From an uncultured Coriobacteriaceae bacterium (lineage in GTDB: Bacteria > Actinomycetota > Coriobacteriia > Coriobacteriales > Eggerthellaceae): a stretch of 35,792 nucleotides of DNA. The translations under genes and the position numbers were made by a program. The stretch covers positions 1-35,792 of the forward strand of contig URRZ01000013.1 of NCBI GenBank assembly GCA_900550385.1, given 5' to 3'. This document shows, piece after piece, positions 1 through 6,748 of this stretch. How positions within the stretch are numbered: position 1 is the stretch's first letter; every line of letters begins with the position of its first letter. The notes beneath the pieces are model-generated. The model worked only from the letters and a program-made list of their open reading frames with translations, searched no databases and was not told the DNA's origin.

Positions 1-118
1 CCGGCGGCCCCCGCGGGCCGCGCGCGGTGGCGGGGCGGGGGGGGGGTTGGGCCCGCCCCGGCGGCCCTGGGGCCACGGGGGGGGGAGCGGGGGGGGCGCC
101 GCCGGGGGGCGGCCCGTC
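1..118. other. G/C-only low-complexity contig end
   Basis: This stretch consists almost entirely of G and C, with runs of eight to ten G, and shows no codon structure. The other end of the window looks the same. Ordinary sequence starts at about 119. I read it as an assembly or base-calling artefact rather than biology. The open frame that runs through it into the first gene should not be used to choose a start. Confidence 0.75.
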
Positions 119-175
119 GCCGCAGTGCCGCAAGCCGCCCGCCTGGCGCTTCCGGACATCGAAGATGGCGTTATC

Positions 176-215
176 GCCCCTTTTGCCGAGCGACGGGCAA
201 AAGGGGCTTTTCTTT
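176..215 (+). terminator. Rho-independent terminator of a lost upstream gene
   Basis: A perfect 12-bp stem (176-187 with 196-207, arms GCCCCTTTTGCC and its complement) closes an 8-base loop and is followed by TTTTCTTT (208-215). It reads on the plus strand and lies upstream of the first gene's start at 269. It must therefore end a gene whose body lies to the left, in or beyond the low-complexity end. Confidence 0.85.
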
Positions 216-268
216 GGCTAGACTTCCGTTTGAGGTCAATCCGTTCGGTCGGATCGAAAGGAAGCGCC

Positions 269-3091
269 GTGGAGCAGCGAAGCCAGGAAGCGCGCAAGCG
301 GGTTGCGGTGATAGGCGCCGGCATAGTGGGGTGCTGCATCGCCCGCGAGCTTTGCAGGCACGATGTGCAGGTGACGGTGCTGGAGGCCGGCAACGATCTT
401 GCCTGCGGGGCGACGCGCGCCAACTCCGGCATCGTGCACGCGGGGTTCGATCCGCAGCCGGGCACGCTCAAGGCCTTCTACAACGTGCGCGGGTCGCAGC
501 TGTTCCCCGTCTGGGCGGAGGAGCTGGGCTGGGCGTTCTACCGCAACGGGTCGATGGTGGCGGCGTTCTCCGACGACGAGCTGCCCGCATTGGGCGGCCT
601 GCTCGAGCGCGGCAGGCGAAACGGCGTGGAGGGCCTGCGGCTCGTGGGGCGCGAGGAGGCCCTGGAGCTGGAGCCGAACCTCTCGCCCGACGTCCGCGGC
701 GCCCTCGTGGCGCCGACCGGCGGCATCTGCGACCCTTACGGCGCCGCTTTCGGCGCGGCGGAGAACGCGGCGATGAACGGGGCGGCGTTCGAGTTCGCCC
801 AGCGCGTCTGCGCGATCGATGCGGTGGACGGCGGACGGGGCGGATACATCGTGCGCACGCAGCAGGGCAGCAGGTGGCGCGCGGATGCGGTGGTGAACGC
901 CGCCGGCGTGCATGCCGACGAGACGAACAACCTGGTAAGCGCGGAAAAGCTTGCCATCACGCCCGTGCGGGGCGACTACATGCTCTACGAAACGAGCTTG
1001 GGCGCCCTGTTCCACCGCACGGTGTTCCAGGTGCCGGGGGCGCAAGGGAAGGGCGTGCTTGTTTCGCCCACCATCCACGGGAACCTGTTCATCGGCCCCG
1101 ACGCCTTCGTCCAGGATTCGAAGGAAAGCCTCGCCACGACGGCGGAAGGGCTCGGCTACATAGTGGAGAGGGCGCGCAGGACTTGGCCCGATGCGGGCAC
1201 GCGCGGGCAGATCGCCAACTTCGCCGGGCTGCGCGCAAGCGGTTCCTCGCGGGATTTCGCAGTGGGGCAGGCGCCCGACGCGCCGTTTTTCTTCAATGCC
1301 GCCTGCATCGATTCCCCCGGGCTCACTTCCGCCCCCGCCATCGCGCAGGACATCGCGCAGCAGGTCGCCGACGCGCTGGGAGCGCGCCCCAACCCCTCCT
1401 TCGACCCGCATCGGCCCGCCCCGCGCCGCATGGTGCTGATGTCCCCCGACGAGCTGGAGGCGGCCGCGAAGGAGGATCCGCTGTGGGGGCATGCGGTGTG
1501 CCGCTGCTGCAAGGTCTCCGAGGCCGAGATCGTCCGCGAGCTGCACGGGCCCATCCCCGTGCTCGAGCTGGATGCGCTGAAATGGCGCACCGGCGCCACC
1601 ATGGGCGAGTGCCATGGCGGCTTCTGCACGCCGGAGATCGTGCGCATCGTCTGCCGCGAGCTGGGATACTCGCCCGACCAGGTGGAGAAGCGCCTTGCCG
1701 GATCGTGGATGCTGACGGGTTCTCGGCCCGATTACGCCGAGCTCTCTCGCGCGCCGCGCCCCCGTCCGAAAGCCCCCGAGGCGGGCGCCTCCTACGACGT
1801 CGCGGTCGTGGGCGCGGGCGCCGCCGGCCTTGCCGCGGCGAAGGCGGCCGCGGCCAAGGGCGCGCGCACGGCGCTGTTCGACAGGTCGGGCGCGCTCGGG
1901 GGCATCCTGGGCCAATGCGTCCACAGCGGGTTCGGCCTCGCCCGCTTCGACGAGGAGCTCACCGGCCCCGAATACGCCGTCCGGGAATCCGCCGGGATGG
2001 AGGGGCTGCCCATCGACGTGTTCCGCGACACGACGGTCCTGGGAGCGTCCCCCGCGCCGGACGAGGAGGGCGCCTTCGAACTGCAGCTCGCCAGTTCGGG
2101 CGGCTGCGAGCGCGTGCGCGCCGGGGCGGTGGTGCTCGCGACCGGGTCGCGCGAGCGCGGCTTCGGCGCCCTGAACATCGCCGGCGCCCGCCCCTCGGGC
2201 GTGTACTCCGCGGGGACGGCCCAGGCGTTCATCAACCTGCAGGGCTGCCTGCCGGGCAGGCGCGCCGTGGTGCTGGGCTCGGGGGACATCGGGCTCATCA
2301 TGGCCCGGCGCATGGCCCTCGAGGGCATGGAGGTGCTGGGCGTTTTCGAGATCATGCCGTACCCGTCGGGGCTGCGGCGCAACATCGTGCAGTGCCTCGA
2401 CGATTTCGGCATCCCGCTGTCCCTCTCGTCCACGGTGGTGCGGGTGGAAGGCGCGGCGCGCCTCGAGGCGGTGCGGGTGGCGTCGGTGGATCCCTCGACG
2501 CGCAGGCCCGTTCCCGGCACCGAGCGGCGCATCGAGTGCGACACGCTGGTGCTTTCGGTGGGGCTCATCCCCGAGAACGCGCTGGCGGGGCAGCTGGGCG
2601 CGCGGATCGACCCCCGCACGGGGGGGCCGGAGGTGGACGCCTCGTTTCAGACCACGGTGCCCGGCGTGTTCTCGTGCGGCAACTCGCTGCACGTCCACGA
2701 CCTTGCCGACTGGGCGTCGGAGGAAGGGGACGCGGCGGGCGCCGCGGCGGCCGAGCATGCGCTGCGCGGCGGACGGGGCGAGCCTGCCGCCGGGCATGCG
2801 GGCGGTATCGTGGCGGTGGTGCCGGGGGAGGGCGTCGGCCACGTCGTCCCGCAGCGCGTCCGCATCGGCGCCGGCATGGCGGGGGAGGCGTCCCTGTCGC
2901 TGCGCGTGTCGTCGGTCATGCGCAAGCCGGTGCTGGAGGCGGTGGGCGTGGCGGCGGACGGCGCGGAGACGGTGCTCAAGCGCAAACGGGCGCGCATCGC
3001 CGTGCCCGCCGAGATGGCGCGGATCCCGGTGCCCCTCGGCGATGCGGGCGGTTTCGACAGGATCGAGGTGAGGGCCCATGCGGGGGAATAG
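269..3091 (+). CDS. Fused FAD oxidoreductase / BFD-like [2Fe-2S] / NAD(P)-FAD oxidoreductase
   Basis: A 940-residue flavoprotein with three parts. Residues ~12-400 are a DAO/GlpA/LhgO-type FAD oxidoreductase with dinucleotide motif VAVIGAGIVG. Residues ~408-475 are a BFD-like [2Fe-2S] module with a CRCC and GECHGGFC cysteine set. Residues ~508-850 are a pyridine-nucleotide disulfide-type FAD/NAD(P) domain with VAVVGAGAAG and a second nucleotide site (VVLGSGDIG), followed by the C-terminal extension usual for the partner protein. In many Firmicutes these halves are two adjacent genes next to DUF1667 and glycerol genes, so oxidation of glycerol-3-phosphate or a similar hydroxyacid is likely; the substrate is inferred. 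I chose GTG 269 because AAAGGAAG sits six bases upstream; the frame stays open to 47 only through artefact sequence. It overlaps the next gene by 14 bases, which suggests coupling. Confidence 0.85.
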   Translation: MEQRSQEARKRVAVIGAGIVGCCIARELCRHDVQVTVLEAGNDLACGATRANSGIVHAGFDPQPGTLKAFYNVRGSQLFPVWAEELGWAFYRNGSMVAAFSDDELPALGGLLERGRRNGVEGLRLVGREEALELEPNLSPDVRGALVAPTGGICDPYGAAFGAAENAAMNGAAFEFAQRVCAIDAVDGGRGGYIVRTQQGSRWRADAVVNAAGVHADETNNLVSAEKLAITPVRGDYMLYETSLGALFHRTVFQVPGAQGKGVLVSPTIHGNLFIGPDAFVQDSKESLATTAEGLGYIVERARRTWPDAGTRGQIANFAGLRASGSSRDFAVGQAPDAPFFFNAACIDSPGLTSAPAIAQDIAQQVADALGARPNPSFDPHRPAPRRMVLMSPDELEAAAKEDPLWGHAVCRCCKVSEAEIVRELHGPIPVLELDALKWRTGATMGECHGGFCTPEIVRIVCRELGYSPDQVEKRLAGSWMLTGSRPDYAELSRAPRPRPKAPEAGASYDVAVVGAGAAGLAAAKAAAAKGARTALFDRSGALGGILGQCVHSGFGLARFDEELTGPEYAVRESAGMEGLPIDVFRDTTVLGASPAPDEEGAFELQLASSGGCERVRAGAVVLATGSRERGFGALNIAGARPSGVYSAGTAQAFINLQGCLPGRRAVVLGSGDIGLIMARRMALEGMEVLGVFEIMPYPSGLRRNIVQCLDDFGIPLSLSSTVVRVEGAARLEAVRVASVDPSTRRPVPGTERRIECDTLVLSVGLIPENALAGQLGARIDPRTGGPEVDASFQTTVPGVFSCGNSLHVHDLADWASEEGDAAGAAAAEHALRGGRGEPAAGHAGGIVAVVPGEGVGHVVPQRVRIGAGMAGEASLSLRVSSVMRKPVLEAVGVAADGAETVLKRKRARIAVPAEMARIPVPLGDAGGFDRIEVRAHAGE

Positions 3092-3449
3092 CGCGATCAG
3101 GGAAGTGACGTGCGTGCGCTGCCCTGCGGGCTGCGTCGTGGAAGTCGCGATGGATGCCGAAGGCGGCGCCCGCTGCATCGGCGGCGCCTCGTGCGCGCGC
3201 GGCGAGGACTACGCCCTCTCCGAGGCGACCGCGCCCCGACGCATGGTGGCGACCACGGTGCCCGTGCCCGGTTTCTCCGAGCCGTTGAGCGTGAAGACCG
3301 CCGCGCCCATTCCCAAGGAGCTGGTGCCCTCGGCGGTTCGCGAGGCGAAGCGCGCCAAGCTGTCCGCGCCCATCCGCGTGGGGGACGTGGTGCTCCCCGA
3401 CGTCTGCGGCACCGGCGTCGACATGGTTGCCACGAAAACCCTGGCCTAG
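3078..3449 (+). CDS. DUF1667 domain protein
   Basis: A 123-residue protein of the DUF1667 family (COG3862). It opens with a cysteine cluster (CVRCPAGC near residue 12, then two more Cys in RCIGGASCARG), which looks like an iron-sulfur ligand set. The conserved tail includes KTAAPIPKELV and a VLPDVCGTGVDMVATK stretch. In other bacteria this family sits beside a GlpA-like oxidoreductase and an FAD/NAD(P) oxidoreductase and is thought to be an electron-transfer subunit of that complex. Here its ATG lies inside the last codons of the fused flavoprotein (14-base overlap), so the two are almost certainly one translational unit. Its biochemical role is unproven. Confidence 0.85.
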   Translation: MRGNSAIREVTCVRCPAGCVVEVAMDAEGGARCIGGASCARGEDYALSEATAPRRMVATTVPVPGFSEPLSVKTAAPIPKELVPSAVREAKRAKLSAPIRVGDVVLPDVCGTGVDMVATKTLA

Positions 3450-3732
3450 CCCTCCGGCGTCCCGCCTCGGCCCCGACCTTTGGCCCGACGTCCGGTCCCC
3501 GACGCCCGGCCTCGGCCCTTTGCCCATCCCCGCCCTCGTTCGCCACCTGCGCAATTCAAGCGATACTGTGGTGTTTGCCTTGGAAAGCCGCGCCGATGAT
3601 ACAATGAGCGGAGTTTTCCATCCGAAGCGGCTCAGGCCGGCGTTTTCGCGCTCCGACCTGCCGGGGACGCTCTCGGGAAGCGACGGCCCGCCCTCGGCCT
3701 GCCGCCTTTTCGGCAGCCGGCGCGCGCCTGGG
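3450..3732. other. Intergenic region and long leader before the PBP gene
   Basis: There is no gene here. The first part is a C-rich stretch with repeated cctcggcccc/gacg words and no clear terminator. A promoter sits at 3575-3605, and a leader of about 170 bases follows. The leader holds a small perfect hairpin (CTGCCG, six-base loop, CGGCAG) and then the ribosome-site hairpin listed separately. Confidence 0.6.
3575..3605 (+). promoter_or_regulatory. Promoter of the PBP gene (extended -10)
   Basis: The -10 box TACAAT (3600-3605) is preceded by TG one base upstream (3597-3598), the extended -10 form. A weak -35 TTGCCT lies at 3575-3580 with a long 19-base spacer. Transcription would start near 3612, leaving a leader of about 170 bases before the GTG at 3782. 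Confidence 0.5.
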
Positions 3733-3775
3733 CTCCCGCTGAAGCCGCGCCCCGCGCTTCGGCTCTCACGGGAGG
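3733..3775 (+). promoter_or_regulatory. Hairpin covering the PBP ribosome binding site
   Basis: CTCCCG (3733-3738) pairs with CGGGAG (3769-3774), and AGCCG (3743-3747) pairs with CGGCT (3760-3764); a symmetric CTGA/CTCA internal loop separates the two stems. The right arm contains most of the Shine-Dalgarno GGGAGG of the gene starting at 3782. In RNA this fold would hide the ribosome site. It could act as translational control or be a by-product of high GC. Confidence 0.45.
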
Positions 3776-3781
3776 TGACGA

Positions 3782-5992
3782 GTGGCTTCGCGCTCGATTA
3801 AACACAGGCCTGGCACCAAGAAGAAAAGCGGCCACGCCATAGCTCTTTCGATCGTCGCCGTGCTCCTGACGGCGCTGGTTGCCGGGGCGGTGGGCCTTTG
3901 GGCCCTCTGCTCGTCGTGGCTCCAGGATCTTCCCGACTACGCCCAGGTGAACGCGTACAACGAGGCGAAGACCACGACGGTGCTGGCAAGCGACGAGACT
4001 ACCGTCCTAGCCGAGTTCCAGCTCGAGAACCGCGACCCGGTCGGTTTGGACCAGGTGAACGAGTACGTCCTGATGGCGACGGTCGACACCGAGGACGAGC
4101 GCTTCTACCAGCACAACGGCGTCGACTTGGCCGGCATCGCGCGCGCCGTGGTGGTGAACCTCACCGGCGGGCAGGAGGGCGCGTCGACCATCACCCAGCA
4201 GCTGGTCCGCCAGACCATCCTCTCCGACGAGATGAACGAGATCTCGTTCAAGCGCAAGATCCGCGAGATCTACCTGGCGATCAAGGTCGAGGAGATGTAC
4301 TCGAAAGAGGAAATCCTCCAGATGTACCTCAACACCATCAACTACGGGTCGGGCGCCTACGGCATCCAGGCGGCGGCGCAGCGCTACTTCTCGAAGAACG
4401 CGACCGACCTGACGCTGGTCGAGGCGGCGACGCTGGTGGGCATCCCCCAGTCGCCCACCTACAACAACCCCATCGACAACCCCGACAACTGCCTTGCCCG
4501 CCGCAACCTGGTGCTGGACCGCATGCTCTCCAACGGCGACATCACCCAGGAGGAGCACGATCAGGCGCAGGCGGCCCCCTTGGAGCTGAACCCCTCGGAG
4601 CCCTCGATGGACGGCATCTACGCCTACCCGTACTTCACCAGCTACGTGCGCGACACGCTGCTCAACGACTACGCCTACACTTCCGACGAGCTGTTCAAGG
4701 GCGGGCTGCGCGTGGTCACCACCCTCGATCCCGCCACGCAGGATGCGGCGGAGGCGGCCGCGAACACCAAGCTGGCAAGCTCCGACCCCGCGCTTTCGGT
4801 GGCCATCGCGGCGGTGGACCCCGATAACGGCTACATCAAGGCGATGGTGGGCGGCAAGGACTGGAACTCCAGCAAGGTGAACCTGGCGACCGGCTCGGGC
4901 GGCGGAGGCAGACCCGCCGGCTCCACATTCAAGACCTACACGCTGGTCACCGCCATCGAGCAGGGCATCGACCCCCAGACGACGTACGTGAACTGCTCGT
5001 CCACGGCTCAGCTGCCCGGCTGGAACGTGCACAACTTCGGATACGCCAACTACGGCACCCGCACCATCGCCCGCGGCTTCGCGGTGTCGTCGAACACCTG
5101 CTTCGCCCGCTTGGCGATGTCGATGGGCCCCGAGAAGATCGTCGAGACGGCCCACCGCATGGGCATCAAGTCGGATCTGGTCGCCGAGGGCGGGCTCACG
5201 CTGGGCGCCGACTCGTCGCCGGTCACGCCGCTGGAGATGGCGGGCGCCTACGCGACCATCGCCAACGGCGGGACGCGCTACGACACCACCCCCATCCTGA
5301 AGGTGGAGGACTCCGAGGGCAACGTGCTGATCGACAACACGAACCCGCAGGGCGAGCGCGCCATCAGCGCCGAGGTCGCCCATGCGGCCACCGAGGTCAT
5401 GAAGCTGGTCGTCAACAGCTCGGAGGGCACCGGCACCATGGCGCGGCTGTCCAGCGGCCAGCCGGTTGCGGGCAAGACGGGCACCCAGGAGAACTACATG
5501 GACATCTGGTTCTGCGGCATCACGCCCCAGCTGTCCGTGGCCTGCTGGATCGGCGATCCGAACAACCAGGTCCCCGTGGGCAACGCCGGAATGGACGATG
5601 TGTTCCACAACTTCATGGAGGTCGCTTTGGCGGGCCAGCCCATCGAGGAGTTCCCCACGGCGGGCAACCCCCATTACGAGAAGTACGTCGATGCGGAATA
5701 CGACATCGGCGTGTCGGCTCCCAAGGAGGAGAAGGACGAAGACGAGGACGAGGATAAGGACAAGGAAGCCGACGACGACAAGAAGGACGATTCCGACTCC
5801 GATAAGGATGCCGACAAGCCTTCCGGCGGTGACACCGGCGGCGGAGGCGGCGGAGGCGGCGGCCAGACCGGCGGCGGCGATTCGGGCGGCGGACAGACCG
5901 GCGGCGGCGACTCGGGCGGCGGCCAGACCGGCGGCGGAGGCGGCGGCCAGACCGGCGGCGGCACCGAGGGCGGTTCGTCCGAAGCCGCATGA
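3782..5992 (+). CDS. Class A penicillin-binding protein (glycosyltransferase/transpeptidase)
   Basis: A bifunctional peptidoglycan synthase, 736 residues, anchored by one N-terminal membrane segment (~18-43). The GT51 domain has the catalytic EDERFYQHNG motif (104-113), then GASTITQQ and the substrate-groove region. The transpeptidase domain has all three active-site motifs: STFK (381-384, Ser381 nucleophile), SSN (436-438) and KTGT (565-568). After about residue 655 it changes to an Asp/Glu/Lys-rich stretch, then a Gly-rich tail with repeats of GGGQTGGGDS; such tails are thought to cross the wall or be disordered. GTG 3782 is chosen because GGAGGTGA lies four bases upstream. A leader hairpin may modulate translation. 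Class and activity are secure; its exact role in growth cannot be read. Confidence 0.95.
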   Translation: MASRSIKHRPGTKKKSGHAIALSIVAVLLTALVAGAVGLWALCSSWLQDLPDYAQVNAYNEAKTTTVLASDETTVLAEFQLENRDPVGLDQVNEYVLMATVDTEDERFYQHNGVDLAGIARAVVVNLTGGQEGASTITQQLVRQTILSDEMNEISFKRKIREIYLAIKVEEMYSKEEILQMYLNTINYGSGAYGIQAAAQRYFSKNATDLTLVEAATLVGIPQSPTYNNPIDNPDNCLARRNLVLDRMLSNGDITQEEHDQAQAAPLELNPSEPSMDGIYAYPYFTSYVRDTLLNDYAYTSDELFKGGLRVVTTLDPATQDAAEAAANTKLASSDPALSVAIAAVDPDNGYIKAMVGGKDWNSSKVNLATGSGGGGRPAGSTFKTYTLVTAIEQGIDPQTTYVNCSSTAQLPGWNVHNFGYANYGTRTIARGFAVSSNTCFARLAMSMGPEKIVETAHRMGIKSDLVAEGGLTLGADSSPVTPLEMAGAYATIANGGTRYDTTPILKVEDSEGNVLIDNTNPQGERAISAEVAHAATEVMKLVVNSSEGTGTMARLSSGQPVAGKTGTQENYMDIWFCGITPQLSVACWIGDPNNQVPVGNAGMDDVFHNFMEVALAGQPIEEFPTAGNPHYEKYVDAEYDIGVSAPKEEKDEDEDEDKDKEADDDKKDDSDSDKDADKPSGGDTGGGGGGGGGQTGGGDSGGGQTGGGDSGGGQTGGGGGGQTGGGTEGGSSEAA

Positions 5993-6020
5993 CGTTTTTA
6001 ACGATTTGCTGAAAACATGC

Positions 6021-6047
6021 GCGCCGTCTCCCTCGGGGGGGCGGCGC
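6021..6047 (+). terminator. GC-rich hairpin after the PBP gene
   Basis: GCGCCG (6021-6026) pairs with CGGCGC (6042-6047), and the pairing continues inward through CCC with GGG. It lies 30 bases past the PBP stop. No proper T-run follows (only gtttccttt further on), so termination would be weak or factor-dependent. A possible -10 box TATAGT (6053-6058) for the lipoprotein gene follows it. Confidence 0.4.
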
Positions 6048-6117
6048 GGGGCTATAGTTTCCTTTCCGATCGGCGCGGCATATGGCACCGACCCGCATAG
6101 TAAGGAGAAACCGTTCC

Positions 6118-6711
6118 ATGACTTCCCCCAAGAAGGCTTTCGCCCTCAAGATGCTCGCGGTTGCGTTTGCCGCCGCCGCGGCGCTTGCCGTTTTGACGGG
6201 CTGCTCCCAGACGGGCACCGCCGCGAACCAGCAGCAAGGCGAGAACCGCCAGTACATGTCCCAGGTCAACCAGGTCATGGACGATTTGGAGACGCAGCTT
6301 TCCGGCTTCACCGACGCCGTGTCGCGCGATGATGTGGTGGGCATGCAGACCCAGGCGCAGAACGCGTTGGCGACGTTGGACGACCTGGAGTCGATCGAGG
6401 CTCCCGAAAGCCTCGCCGACGTGCACCAGAACTACATGGAAGGCGCCGCTTCGCTGCGCGAGGCGCTTAGCGACTACGTGGCCCTCTACACCGAAATCAG
6501 CAGCGCCGGCGAATCCCAGACGTTCGACTGGGCGACCTACGAGACGCGTTTGGCGGAGATCCAGGAAAAATACGACGCGGGCATCGAGAAGATGAGCGCG
6601 GGCGACGAGCTTGCCGCCGGCAAGGAAGGCGGCGAGGAGCAGCAGGGCGACGGCCAAGCGTCCGACGGCCAGCAGGGATCCGATCAGCAGGCTGCGGAAG
6701 GCCAGCAGTAG
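6118..6711 (+). CDS. Small secreted lipoprotein, unknown function
   Basis: A 197-residue predicted lipoprotein. The signal peptide has KK at 5-6, a hydrophobic core (~8-25) and the lipobox LTGC with Cys29 as the lipidation site. The mature part (~40-165) is predicted mostly helical and acidic, with regularly spaced Leu/Ala suggesting a helical bundle or coiled coil. The last ~35 residues are a low-complexity Gln/Gly/Asp/Ser tail. I recognise no enzyme motif and assign no function. ATG 6118 has AAGGAGAA eight bases upstream; an earlier in-frame ATG at 6082 would place extra basic residues before the signal peptide and lacks a ribosome site. It sits between a PBP and a U32 gene, so a cell-envelope role is possible. 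Confidence 0.85.
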   Translation: MTSPKKAFALKMLAVAFAAAAALAVLTGCSQTGTAANQQQGENRQYMSQVNQVMDDLETQLSGFTDAVSRDDVVGMQTQAQNALATLDDLESIEAPESLADVHQNYMEGAASLREALSDYVALYTEISSAGESQTFDWATYETRLAEIQEKYDAGIEKMSAGDELAAGKEGGEEQQGDGQASDGQQGSDQQAAEGQQ

Positions 6712-6748
6712 CCCTCCTCCCGCCCGACGCAACGAAGACGATCCTTCC

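Noticed and set aside
236..3178. A 980-codon open frame on the minus strand opposite the flavoprotein
   Set aside because: Its translation is His/Arg/Ala-rich with no motif, typical of an antisense frame in high-GC DNA; the plus-strand gene has full family motifs.
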